This document shows, piece by piece, positions 48,737 through 58,335 of a stretch of 64,000 bases of DNA. The notes under the pieces are model-generated. The model searched no databases. It was given only the letters and a program-made list of their open reading frames with translations, and was not told the origin of the DNA. Numbering within the stretch: position 1 is the stretch's first letter; every line of letters starts with the position of its first letter. The DNA is taken from assembly GCA_022009815.1 (NCBI GenBank), contig CP091725.1, forward strand, positions 558,001-622,000, in the 5' to 3' direction. The DNA comes from Bacteroidales bacterium (GTDB taxonomy: Bacteria > Bacteroidota > Bacteroidia > Bacteroidales > Muribaculaceae). The position numbers were made by a program, and so were the translations under genes.

Positions 48737-48770
48737 AAAAAGATTGTATCAACCGGTACAATCTTTTTTT
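48737..48770 (+). terminator. Terminator between tRNA-Leu and lrgB
   Basis: AGATTGTA and TACAATCT form an 8-bp stem flanked by A and T runs, so it can act on both strands: after tRNA-Leu and after lrgB (ends 48792). Confidence 0.85.
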
Positions 48771-48791
48771 ATGCCTTCAACTTTCCAGCCT

Positions 48792-49487
48792 TTAGAAATA
48801 TCCGACGATATGCAGAATTGACGGAGTGAGGATGGCTGTGAAGATGCCGTTGAGCGTGAGTCCGAGACTGGCAAAAGCACCATAACGGTCGCTGATGCCA
48901 AACGCCCGCGACGACCCTACGGCATGCGCCGCCGTGCCCATCGACAAGCCTTGAGCTATCGGGCTATGGACGCGCGACCAGCGCATTACGCCAAAGCCCA
49001 CAATGCCTCCGAAGATGCCTACGCTGACCACTACCGCCGCCGTTAGCGACGGGATGCCGCCAAGCGAGCTTGTCACCTCCATGGCTATAGGCGTGGTTAC
49101 CGACTTTGCGGCAAGCGACATAACCACATCGTGCGACGCGCCGCAGACATCTGCCACCCACACCACCGAGATGATTCCGGAGATGCAGCCGCCGAGCGCC
49201 GACAGCGTTATGGGAAGCAGCTGCTTCTTGACGGTCGACAGTTGCTTGTAGAGCGGCACGGCAAGCGCCACGACTGCCGGCTTGAGCCAGAACTCAATGT
49301 AACGGCCATACTGGTTGTAGGTGTCGTAAGGGATGTCGTAAGCCATCAGAAACACTATGATCAGCGCGATGGTTACAAGTATCGGGTTGAACAAAGAAAA
49401 GCGCGTGCGGCGCTGTATCAGTTGCGCTGAGCCGTAGACCACAAATGTGAGCGCAAGCAGGAAGTATGGGTTGTTAATGTATTCCAT
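48792..49487 (-). CDS. lrgB: LrgB/CidB family membrane protein
   Basis: The 231-residue polytopic protein matches the LrgB family: QYGRYIEFWLKPAVVALAVP, SLAAKSVTTPIAMEVTSSLG (the family signature) and QGLSMGTAAHAVGSSRAFGI. LrgAB-type systems were described as murein hydrolase regulators; related proteins transport pyruvate or glycolate. Which applies here cannot be told. Its start overlaps the end of lrgA by 14 bases, so the two are translated together. Confidence 0.9.
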   Translation of the reverse strand: MEYINNPYFLLALTFVVYGSAQLIQRRTRFSLFNPILVTIALIIVFLMAYDIPYDTYNQYGRYIEFWLKPAVVALAVPLYKQLSTVKKQLLPITLSALGGCISGIISVVWVADVCGASHDVVMSLAAKSVTTPIAMEVTSSLGGIPSLTAAVVVSVGIFGGIVGFGVMRWSRVHSPIAQGLSMGTAAHAVGSSRAFGISDRYGAFASLGLTLNGIFTAILTPSILHIVGYF

Positions 49488-49845
49488 GACGTTTCGTGAA
49501 TTGACGATGTTGATATTTTCTTACCAGTTGGTGAATCCAGCCGGTGACCACGATAACCACAACGGTGCTGACCGCCGATGCCACAATGATTGGCAGCAAC
49601 TGCGCCTTTATGACATTGAGGTGGAGCATAAGCGCCACGCCTGGCGGAATAAAGAAGAATCCAAGATTCTTGACCAGAAAATTCGCTATACCCTCAACCC
49701 ATCTGAGGCGTATCCATTTAAGCTGCAGGCACGCTGTGAGCAGCAGCATCCCGATGATGCTTGACGGCAGTTTGATGCCCGTGAGCCACACTATCAGCTC
49801 CCCTATCGCAAGGAAGCCGAAGATGATTCCACATTGATAAACCAT
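49474..49845 (-). CDS. lrgA: LrgA/CidA family holin-like protein
   Basis: The 123-residue protein has four hydrophobic segments and the CidA/LrgA signatures GELIVWLTGIKLPSSIIGML and LGFFFIPPGVALMLH. Start at MVYQCGII (49845); the longer upstream frame has no similarity. It overlaps lrgB and forms the usual LrgA-LrgB pair, a membrane complex linked to autolysis control or organic-acid export. Confidence 0.88.
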   Translation of the reverse strand: MVYQCGIIFGFLAIGELIVWLTGIKLPSSIIGMLLLTACLQLKWIRLRWVEGIANFLVKNLGFFFIPPGVALMLHLNVIKAQLLPIIVASAVSTVVVIVVTGWIHQLVRKYQHRQFTKRHGIH

Positions 49846-49932
49846 TCTGTAATTTTTTTCTTTCCTAAAACAATCAGCTGCAAAATTACTGCTTTTATCC
49901 GGATTGGGACGCATACATAGCCTATAAACTGA

Positions 49933-49966
49933 AGGCGGGCACGCCAATTTCTTGGTGCGCCCGCCT
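49933..49966 (-). terminator. Hairpin downstream of LRR gene
   Basis: On the minus strand AGGCGGGCG pairs with CGTGCCCGCCT-type sequence through an extended stem with one bulge, 22 bases after the stop at 49988. The T tail is weak. Confidence 0.65.
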
Positions 49967-49987
49967 CATATATGGTTGTTGCAAGTG

Positions 49988-52900
49988 TTATTTCACACTG
50001 ACAATGCGTGCCATCGAGCCGTCGGCGTTTTCAACGCGCACGGCATAATAGCCTGTTGCCATCGGAATTGTTGTCTCGGCTGAGATATTGCCTGCAAACA
50101 CGCGACGGCCGTTCACGTCGAAGATTTCAACCTTGCTGTCGCTTGCCACGCTCACGCGCACTGCTCCGTCGGCGCCGGCTATAGCCACACCGTCGAGCGC
50201 CACGTCGCTGACACTGCCCATAACCTTGAAGAGGGCTGTCACCGTAGTGTTGCGCGAAATCTTGAACTCATTGCCTTCAATCACCTTGCTGTTGGCTGTG
50301 ATTTTGTCGAGTTCGTATCCAGCGTCAGGCGTTGCCTTGATGGTGATAGGCGACATACGTTTCACCTTGTCGCCAGAGTTGATCACCTTTCCTTCAGCGT
50401 CTTTCAACTCGATAGAGCCATTGACTGTCGGTGCGATGATAAGGCGTGCCACGTCGCATCCAGAGCCGTTGCCGCTCATGCTTGGCGTCCAACCTTTCTC
50501 TGAAGCGATTGATGTGTCGGAATTTTCTGCATCGTTAGGAGTAGCCTCCGTGCCTGTGAGCAGCGTCAAGTTGGCAGACGGTTGCTCTTCAACCACCTGC
50601 GCGCGCTGCGGAAGTGTGTAGAAGAAGTCGTTGAGTTCGCATGCAGTCATGCCATTGCCGCCGCAGTCAATCTTGTAAAGGTCGGTGTTGGCGCTGAGGT
50701 CGAGGCTGCGGATTGCGTTGTCGTTGAACGAGAGCATCTGCACCTTCTTGTTGGCTGTAAGGTCGAGTGAGGTGAGCAAGTTTCCGCCCACGCTGACATC
50801 TATAAGCTCTGGATTGTGCGAGAGGTCGACTGTGGTCAGCTCGTTGTTCATCAATGTAGCTTTGCCAAGTGCTGGAAGCATCGACAGGTCGATGGCTGTC
50901 AGGTAGTTGTTAGCAACGTTGACTTCCTCAAGCTTAGGATTGTTCGACAGGTCGATGGCCTCAAGCTGGTTGACCTTAACGTTGCATACAAGCAGCTCTG
51001 GGTTCTTCGACAGGTCGACAGACGTCAGGCTGTTGCCGTAGCAAGAGAATGAGCGGAGCTCAGGGTTGTGGGTCACGTCAATCTCTTTCAGCTCGCAGTA
51101 GCTTGCGTCAAGCTCCAAGAGGAACGGCTGTCCGCTGACATCGAGCGTGCGGATAGGGTTCATGTAAAGGTTCAAGTTGTTGAGTATGTTTGTCTTCGAC
51201 AGGTCGATGCCGGAAATCTTGTTGTTCCACAGTCCCATCTCCTCGCCAAACTCGCCGTAGCTTTCAAGGTTAAGAGCAAACACCTCACCCTTGATAGTCA
51301 CTGTCGACATTGTTGCCGACTGGTCGGCCGGTGCAGCCGCTACGCCGTCGATACGCACATAGTTCTTGCTGCTCACCTCATATTCCTGGCTTGAACCGTT
51401 ACCCCAGTCGATTGAGACTGTCGGCTTATTACCGCCTTCGGCAGCCAGCGCAAACGACAATGACTGACCGATAGGAGCGGTAAACGAGATGGTACTTGTC
51501 TCTCCGCGGAACACCACTTCGATTGTCGACTCTTCGTTGACCACAAACGTCTTCTCATAGATGCTCTCGCCGTTGACAACGACGTGGTCAAACATATAGC
51601 CTTCGTCAGGAGTGTCGTTTACCATGATGGCGACGCCTGCCTTTGCAGTTGTCGTCACATCGGCAAGCTCCTGATAATAGTTGCCAGCCCACTGCGAAAG
51701 GTAGAATGAACCGTGGGTTGTGGAATATTTAGTAAAGTTGTAGTTGCGCTCGTTTGAGATGTCGCCACCGAAATAGCCGGTAACATTCACCTTCTCGCCT
51801 GTGTCGTTAGCCTTGACGGTCACAGGCACAGCCGGACAATTGGCAGTGCCGTCGCCTGTAACGTCGATTTTCCACTTCATCTCGTTGCTCGTCACGTATT
51901 CTGTGTCGGCAGTCTCGGCATTCGAGCCTTCAACAAAAAGATTGGTGTTGTAGGCATCCTTGTTCAACGCCGGCAGTGTGTGCAGCGTGAATGTCATCGA
52001 GTTGCCTGTCATCTTCTTGTTGTTGCGCATATCAAGATATGAGAACTTTCCGCCAGGAAGCACATAGTTGAAATAGAAGAACGGGCAAAGGGTGTTGGCT
52101 GCACGGAAATCGCGCAGGTACAAAGCCTTCGTCAAGTCGATATAACTTATCTGCGTATCGCTGATGTTGATTGTGCCCAACGATTCATTGTTGGAGATGT
52201 CGATGCGCGACAATGGGTTGCCGTTGACCAACAGCGAGCCGAGCTCCTTGTTGGTCGACACATCAACACTTGTCAATTTATTGTTGCCGCAGTTGAAATA
52301 GTTGAGTTCCGGATTGTTGGCTACATTTATGTCTGTAAGCTGGTTGCTGGAGCAGTCGAACGAGAACAGCTTCGGAAACTTGGTCACGTCAATTTCAGAG
52401 AGATAGTTGCCGTTGACCGACAGTGTCGACAGTTTGGGATATGTGCCGTTCTCAAAATCGAGCAACGCGTTGTTGGAAAGGTTGAGCGTGTTCAGATTAG
52501 GCAACGAGATTGCATAGAAATGCATAATGTGGCAGTTGTTCATGCTTATCTGCTTCAAATTGGTGCTTCCGTCATAGAACACAACTGTGGTAAGCTCCGG
52601 ATTGTCGTTGGCAGTGAAGTACTGCAGCTTGTCGAAATTGATAAGGTTCAACGCCACAAAATTCTCTCCGTTTTCCGACACAATGAGCTGCTCGAGGCTA
52701 TTTGCCAACGAAGAAATCTCAAACTGATGAGAGTCAATCTTGTTGCTCTTCAACCCGAGATTCTTCAAAACAGAGTTGCCGGTCGATGAGAATGTTACAA
52801 TAGAGTTTTCGTTAAGACTCAATTTGGTAACCTCCGGAAGTCCGCTGAGATTGAAATCTGTCAGCTGATTCTTTTCCATATCCACCTCTTTCAGCTTCGT

Positions 52901-53224
52901 GTTGGCGAAAGTGGCGGCAGAAATCTGCATCTCTTTAATCTCAAGATAAGTGATGTCACCCTTGATGGTGATGGTCTTGCTTGCGCCAAGCTTGCCGGTG
53001 ATCTCCGAGCCGTAAGTCCAGCTAGGCTTCACTTTGTTGTAGATTTTCTCGACGCCGTCACCCCAGTCGATGGTAAACGCATCGTCCATAGAGTCAGCCC
53101 AAGTATACAGCTTGATGCTTGCTCCCTCGTCGAGGGTTGTGGTCAATGTGACCACGCTCTCTTCCGCACTGGCGATAGGAACCGCCAAAAAGGCAAGAAG
53201 AAATAGGAGTAAAAGTTTCTTCAT
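49988..53224 (-). CDS. Large secreted leucine-rich-repeat protein with T9SS-like tail
   Basis: The 1078-residue protein has a signal peptide (MKKLLLLFLLAFLAVPIASA). The body contains two similar halves. Each starts with a beta segment carrying IDWGDG/IDWGNG (about residues 52 and 605), followed by a leucine-rich-repeat block (repeats such as LNTLNLSNNALLDFENG and LEAIDLSNNPKLEEVNVANN) and then a beta domain of the InlB B-repeat type (AGVAIMVNDTPDEGYMFDHV; ITIKATPDAGYELDKITANS). The last 70 residues (VEIFDVNGRRVFAG, then YYAVRVENADGSM) are a sorting-type tail. Adhesion or ligand binding is likely but inferred. The frame is intact over 3.2 kb. Confidence 0.88.
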   Translation of the reverse strand: MKKLLLLFLLAFLAVPIASAEESVVTLTTTLDEGASIKLYTWADSMDDAFTIDWGDGVEKIYNKVKPSWTYGSEITGKLGASKTITIKGDITYLEIKEMQISAATFANTKLKEVDMEKNQLTDFNLSGLPEVTKLSLNENSIVTFSSTGNSVLKNLGLKSNKIDSHQFEISSLANSLEQLIVSENGENFVALNLINFDKLQYFTANDNPELTTVVFYDGSTNLKQISMNNCHIMHFYAISLPNLNTLNLSNNALLDFENGTYPKLSTLSVNGNYLSEIDVTKFPKLFSFDCSSNQLTDINVANNPELNYFNCGNNKLTSVDVSTNKELGSLLVNGNPLSRIDISNNESLGTINISDTQISYIDLTKALYLRDFRAANTLCPFFYFNYVLPGGKFSYLDMRNNKKMTGNSMTFTLHTLPALNKDAYNTNLFVEGSNAETADTEYVTSNEMKWKIDVTGDGTANCPAVPVTVKANDTGEKVNVTGYFGGDISNERNYNFTKYSTTHGSFYLSQWAGNYYQELADVTTTAKAGVAIMVNDTPDEGYMFDHVVVNGESIYEKTFVVNEESTIEVVFRGETSTISFTAPIGQSLSFALAAEGGNKPTVSIDWGNGSSQEYEVSSKNYVRIDGVAAAPADQSATMSTVTIKGEVFALNLESYGEFGEEMGLWNNKISGIDLSKTNILNNLNLYMNPIRTLDVSGQPFLLELDASYCELKEIDVTHNPELRSFSCYGNSLTSVDLSKNPELLVCNVKVNQLEAIDLSNNPKLEEVNVANNYLTAIDLSMLPALGKATLMNNELTTVDLSHNPELIDVSVGGNLLTSLDLTANKKVQMLSFNDNAIRSLDLSANTDLYKIDCGGNGMTACELNDFFYTLPQRAQVVEEQPSANLTLLTGTEATPNDAENSDTSIASEKGWTPSMSGNGSGCDVARLIIAPTVNGSIELKDAEGKVINSGDKVKRMSPITIKATPDAGYELDKITANSKVIEGNEFKISRNTTVTALFKVMGSVSDVALDGVAIAGADGAVRVSVASDSKVEIFDVNGRRVFAGNISAETTIPMATGYYAVRVENADGSMARIVSVK

Positions 53225-53269
53225 AAAAATAGTATTTTATATTGTATTAATTTTTTCCCAAAACCACTA

Positions 53270-53277
53270 CAAAAGTA
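53270..53277 (-). promoter_or_regulatory. -7 box TACTTTTG for LRR gene
   Basis: The minus strand reads TTATTACTTTTGTAG, about 45 bases before the start at 53224. Confidence 0.65.
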
Positions 53278-53439
53278 ATAAAAATAAAGCAATTAGCGTA
53301 GCTTTTCTCACTATTTAACACCATTCACCTACAAAAACACGCTCCTTTAATGACTTTTTATAGACGTAACGGCTCATTTTTTATACAAAAACTGCTGTAA
53401 AACATATCGCTGCGGAATTGCAGTACTAAATTTTCATTT

Positions 53440-53447
53440 TAAATTTG
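53440..53447 (+). promoter_or_regulatory. -7 box TAAATTTG for tRNA-Ala
   Basis: TTTTAAATTTGCAC fits TAnnTTTG, with TTG 19 bases upstream (53418-53420). It lies 12 bases before the tRNA. Confidence 0.75.
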
Positions 53448-53459
53448 CACTGGAGAAAA

Positions 53460-53532
53460 GGGGTATTAGCTCATCTGGTAGAGCGCAACACTGGCAGTGT
53501 TGAGGTAAGCGGTTCGAGTCCGCTATGCTCCA
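53460..53532 (+). tRNA. tRNA-Ala (anticodon GGC)
   Basis: The acceptor GGGGTAT pairs with ATGCTCC (two wobble pairs), the anticodon loop CTGGCAG sits on a CAACA/TGTTG stem, and the T arm contains GGTTCGAGTCC. CCA is not encoded. Confidence 0.95.
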
Positions 53533-53536
53533 CATC

Positions 53537-53566
53537 AACAGCCCTGCTTTGAGCAAGGCTGTTTTC
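53537..53566 (+). terminator. Hairpin after tRNA-Ala
   Basis: AACAGCC and GGCTGTT form the outer stem, extended internally by TGCT/AGCA with a bulge, followed by TTTT. Confidence 0.7.
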
Positions 53567-53660
53567 ATAAGCCACCGCCTCGTTTTTGCGAATCTTTAAT
53601 CCTTATGCCCGATGTAAATTGATTTTTTTTCGTTATCTTCGTAGCCACTAAAACATGAGT

Positions 53661-53690
53661 GATGCATGGCATCGCTTCTTCTTAGAAGAA
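53661..53690 (+). promoter_or_regulatory. Two inverted repeats just before licD
   Basis: GATGC-ATG-GCATC (53661-53673) and TTCTTC-TTA-GAAGAA (53676-53690) lie back to back and end 4 bases before the licD ATG. Together they cover the ribosome-binding zone. Their role is unknown. Confidence 0.5.
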
Positions 53691-53694
53691 CCAT

Positions 53695-54505
53695 ATGAAA
53701 AGAATCGACATAAACGAACTTAAACAGATTCAACTGGACGTGCTTTCTGCCGTACACGGATTTTGCATTGAGCACGGAATCAGATATTCATTGGGCTGCG
53801 GCACAATGCTCGGATGCGCCCGGCATCAGGGCTACATTCCCTGGGACGACGACATCGACATATACCTGCCGCGCGAAGACTACAACAAATTGGTCAACGA
53901 GTTTCCCGAAACATTAAACGGAAAATATCAGTTCATCTCACTTGAACGCGACAGCAAATGGAACAGAGCCTACGGCAAAGCATTCGACAACAGAACCGTA
54001 TTGCGCGAAACAGTCAGCGAAACCGTACAGATTGGTGTCAACATCGATGTTTCCAATTGACGACGTGCCCGACGACGAACAGCAATGGAACGCCTACAAC
54101 AAGACTCGCGTAAGGCTACAAAAACTGTATGCAATAAAGACATATTCACCACGCAGCGAATGGAGTATATGCAAAAAGCTGGGATTGGCAATGGGCAAGC
54201 TCGCCCTCTTGGCGGTATCATCAAGACTCCTTGCCCAGACACTCCAGAAAATGGCAGTAAAGCACAACGGCAAAGGCTTCAGACGAGTGTTTGAATGTTG
54301 TCAAGGCTTGTTCGAATCCCGGTCATTCCCTTTCAAGAAATCCCTTTTCGACAATCTGAAATTAATGCCGTTTGAAGACCGGGAATTTTTCGGCTTCGAG
54401 GATTACGATGAATATTTGACGAATTGCTATGGCGACTGGAGGCAATTGCCTCCAAAAGAAAAGCAGGTGGCAAACCACATCTTCAACGCCTGGTGGAAAC
54501 AATAA
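53695..54505 (+). CDS. LicD family phosphotransferase, one frameshift
   Basis: The restored protein is about 271 residues. The LicD nucleotidyltransferase-fold core is clear: GIRYSLGCGTMLGCARHQGY followed by IPWDDDIDIYLPREDYNKL, where the Asp pair binds metal. The C-terminus has DNLKLMPFEDREFFGFEDYD and YLTNCYGDWRQLPPKEKQ, typical of LicD. LicD proteins move phosphocholine or similar phospho-alcohols from a CDP carrier onto glycans. The frame breaks near 54050 (two bases missing between NIDV and FPIDDVPDD). First gene of a three-gene cassette with 14- and 20-base gaps. Confidence 0.9.
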
Positions 54506-54519
54506 AACATTTTTCAGCT

Positions 54520-55577
54520 ATGTACTACTTAGACAAAAAAATCGAAAACCTTCACAGAATATTCGACCAGAACGAGCGCAGTTCGTTCTTGCGCCTTGAC
54601 CTTAACGAGAACCCGGGCGGACTTCCCGAAGATTTCATCAAAGACGTCATGGCGAAGGTCACGCCACGCTTGGTTTCTCAATATCCGGAAACCTTGCCGT
54701 TCACAGAAAAGTTGGCTGAATTTCTTGGCACCGACATTTCTCATCTATGCCTTGTAAACGGGTCTGCCGAAGGCATCCGCTACATCATTCAGGCGTTCAC
54801 AGCTCCGGGCGGACGCATCGTGGGTGTCGTGCCGTCATACTTTATGTTTCAGGTATATTCGGAAATGTATGGCAGAAACTTCATAAAGGTGCCTTACGAT
54901 GAGGATTTAAGCATGAACGTGGACAACATCATCAAGGAAATAACCGACGATACACAGTTGCTGATTCTCCTGAACCCAAACAACCCAATGGGAAATGTCT
55001 ACTCCGACGAGGAATTTGAGAGGATAATGGAAAGGGCGAGAGAAAAACAGGTGACCGTCTTGGTCGACGAGGCATACCACTACTTCTGGCCAAAAACATT
55101 CATCAAATACGCCCTCAACCAAGAACACGTATTTGTCACCCGCACATTCTCCAAATTGTTCTCAATGGCTGGCTGCCGGCTGGGATATGTCGTAGGATGG
55201 CCCGACGGTGTGAAAATGGTTCAGAAACTATGCACACCACACAACACCAATGCTTTGCCATGCTGCTTGCCGAAAATGTAATCTCCAACCCTCTTGTGCT
55301 CAACAATTTGATTGAAAAATTCAACGAAGGCAGAAAATATCTGACAGAGTCGCTCGACAGCAACGGATACGCACACAAGGGCTGTGCCGGCAATTTCATA
55401 TTCATCAAGCCTAAGACCGATGCAGAGAAGATTGTGGCACAGATGAAATCCGTCAAAAAAATTCTCATAAAATCATACCCTAATGTCGGTGAATTCGGCA
55501 CATGCCTGAGAGTGTCGATAGGCGAACGCAAATATATGAAGACGTTTATGGACGCTCTCCTTGAACTGGACAAATAA
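54520..55577 (+). CDS. PLP-dependent aminotransferase, HisC/CobD-like, one frameshift
   Basis: The restored protein is about 352 residues, class I/II aminotransferase fold. Motifs: RLDLNENPGGLPEDF, CLVNGSAEGIRYIIQAF, ILLNPNNPMGNVYSDEEFER, VLVDEAYHYFWP (PLP-ring Asp) and TRTFSKLFSMAGCRLGYVVG (Schiff-base Lys). This subgroup covers histidinol-phosphate aminotransferase and the threonine-phosphate decarboxylase CobD. Given its place between licD and a cytidylyltransferase gene, I infer it makes or trims a phospho-amino-alcohol or aminophosphonate precursor rather than histidine. The frame breaks near 55255 (one T missing, giving NTNAFAMLLAENV). Confidence 0.87.
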
Positions 55578-55597
55578 CCATCTGAATCAAAAACGCT

Positions 55598-56931
55598 ATG
55601 AGGAAAGTTATAACATACGGCACATTCGACTTGTTTCACGAGGGGCACTACAACTTGTTGAAACGTGCAAAAGCGTTGGGCGACTACCTGATTGTCGGCG
55701 TGACAACCGACACGTTCGATTTGGAACGTGGAAAAATCAACACGTGCAACAATGTAATGGAACGCATCGACGCCGTCCGTGCCACAGGACTTGCCGACCT
55801 CATAGTCATCGAGGAATACAAAGGGCAGAAAATCGACGACATCCTGAAATACGGTGTCGAAATCTTTGCCATAGGATCTGATTGGGAAGGATATTTCGAC
55901 TATCTCAATGAATTCTGCAAAGTGGTATACCTCCCGCGCACCGAAGGCATTTCGTCAACACAAATCCGCAAACACCGCCCGGTGGCAGACATCGGAATCA
56001 TCGGCACCGGAAGTATTGCTTCTCGGTTTGCATCAGAGTCGGCGTTTGTAAACAGCGCAAGAATCACAGGCGCTTACAACCCCTTGAAATCCGAATGCGA
56101 CGATTTCTGCAAAGTTCAACATTCCGACAAGCGCGGATTCTGTCGAAGAGTTGCTTCAAGTCTGCGACGCTGTCTACATCGCCTCGCCTCACTACACTCA
56201 TTTTGATTATGCCGAAACGGCGATGCGCACAGGGAAACACGTCTTCTGCGAAACCCCGTTTGTCACAAGCCGAGCGGAAGCCGAGAAACTATACGACATG
56301 GCGCAGGAGAAGGGGTTAGTGCTGATGACCGGCTTGAAAACTGCCTACTGCCCGGCGTTCAGACACCTGTTCTCCCTGCTGAAGTCGGACATCATTGGCG
56401 AGATAGTAGAAATCAACGCCACATCGACCACCCTGCTCGAGCACGAGGACTACATCGGAGGAAAACGCTATGGAGGAAGCATGGTGGAGAACGGATGCTT
56501 CACGATGCTGCCTATTCTTAAGTTTCGGCACAGATTACAAGGACGTTCTGTTCTACTCGCGGATGAAAGACGGTGTCGACATTTTCACCAAAGCAATATT
56601 CAGATACGACCATGCCGTAGCTTCCCTTCAGGTGGGTTTGGGCGTAAAGACTGAAGGCAACCTCACAATTGCCGGCACAAAAGGATATGTCTATGTGCCT
56701 GCTCCGTGGTGGAAGACCGACTATTTTGAAGTGCGCTACGAAGACCAAAACAAAAACAAAAAATATTTCTATCCGTATCTGGGCGACGGTCTGCGCTACG
56801 AAATCAAAGATTTCGTAAGTGCCATTCTGTCGAAAGACTATGTCTTCTCAAAACTGACAAAAGACGAGATAATAACGATGGCTGAAATCCAGGAACGGCA
56901 TCGATTGAAGTCAAACTTATTCGAAATTTAA
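55598..56931 (+). CDS. Cytidylyltransferase fused to Gfo/Idh/MocA oxidoreductase, two frameshifts
   Basis: The restored protein is about 445 residues. Residues 1-128 form a TagD-type cytidylyltransferase (VITYGTFDLFHEGHYNLLKR with the HxGH motif; EGISSTQIRKH with the RTxGISST signature), which activates a phospho-alcohol with CTP. Residues 130-445 form a Gfo/Idh/MocA NAD(P) oxidoreductase (IGIIGTGSIASRFASESAF; DAVYIASPHYTHFDYAETAM). The usual EKP motif reads ETP (HVFCETPFVTS). The junction between domains is in frame with no stop, so this fusion looks real. Frame breaks lie near 56120 and 56523. Its stop codon overlaps that of the convergent flippase gene. Confidence 0.85.
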
Positions 56932-58335
56932 CTTCCGCGTTTTGACTGTCTCAGAGAGCGCAGCACTCTTGGTGCGACAAGCGTCATTGCCGCCAATCCT
57001 ATCATTATCATGACCACATCCACAAGCACCGAGTCGGTAAAATAAAACGGGAATACACCAACCGCACCAATGGCAACGGTCAGAATCGACATCTTCGAGA
57101 TATTGATTTTGAAATAACGGCGGGAATCGTGGATACGAAATCCAAGAAGCACTGCATAAGTGACAACCGAGGTAACCACCACTCCGTATATTCCTATCGT
57201 CTGGATGAGGACAAAATTCAGCAGAATGTTGACTGTGGCGGAAACTCCGACACCAAGCAACGCTCGCCCTGTCTCAAAAGAACATTGATAACCGACCTCA
57301 AGAATGTTTGACAATGCATAAAGAACCGAAGAGGCTATTATAGGAAAGACATAGACTATTCCTGCAACATATTCTGGACTCACGATAAATGGATACACTA
57401 TCTTCAGACCAAACGCAAAACATAATGCCGCTATCGACATAAACATTATGAAGAGATTCACCATCTCAGAGAAACTTGTCACGGTCCGGGCTGTTGTACT
57501 GGCGCAACGCCATCTCCTGCCACGCCTGAAAAATTATTGCGCCGACAATCTGCATTATTGCTCCAAAACGGGCTGCTACGGCATAAATTCCGTTGTCCGA
57601 CAATGAGAAGTAGTGCTGTATGAAAAAACGGTCGCTGCTCGTGGTAAGCCACCAGCACATTATCGTCGGCAACAACGGCAGAACGTAGCGCAATATTTTT
57701 TTCGTAAGCATTACATTTTTCAATGTGGGCTTGAAATACTTGCGCAGCAACCCCACCCTGACCTCAATATACACAACGGCTATAAGACGCGCAAAGATAT
57801 TGGCAAGGAAGATTCCCGTTATCCCCCATCCGCACCACACTACAAACACCACGCTGAACGCGCCTATGGAAAATGCCGAGATTATGTTGCTGACAACAAA
57901 CGTTTTTGTCTCGCCCACTCCTCTTGCCATCTGCCCGAACACTTCAATCAACGCCATCGAGACCAACAAGCCGAACGAGAGCCACAGGCACCTTATCGGA
58001 TAAACAAACGACACAATCGCCGACAACAGCATGAAAACGAGCAACGAGCGGCTCAGCAGCCTCATCGTTGCGCTGACCACCTCGGTTTTTTCCTCGTCAG
58101 TCTTGCTGTCAATCAAAAAGCGAAACGCCCCGTCGCGGAGTTGCAACGAAGCAAAACTCGTAAGCAACATAACCGCCGTAAGACACAGGTCGTAATAACC
58201 GAACTCCGACGTCTCGACGAAAAACGTGTACAGCGGAATCATCAGGAACGTAATCAGTTTCGACCCGATATTCCCGACTGCATATATTCCTACTGATTTC
58301 AGAAATTGCTTTCCCCGGCCTGTCGTCTCCGTCAT
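56928..58335 (-). CDS. wzx: Polysaccharide flippase, Wzx/MOP family, one frameshift
   Basis: The restored protein is about 468 residues with some 12-14 hydrophobic segments and no signal peptide. KQFLKSVGIYAVGNIGSKLI followed by TFLMIPLYTFFVETSEFGYY is typical of the N-terminus of O-antigen flippases. VLPLLPTIMCWWLTTSSDRF and SDNGIYAVAARFGAIMQIVG are typical of the middle. It would flip lipid-linked repeat units to the periplasm. The frame breaks near 57475. It overlaps the upstream glycosyltransferase gene by 4 bases (ATGA), so it is the last gene of a radical SAM-GT-flippase operon. Confidence 0.88.
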
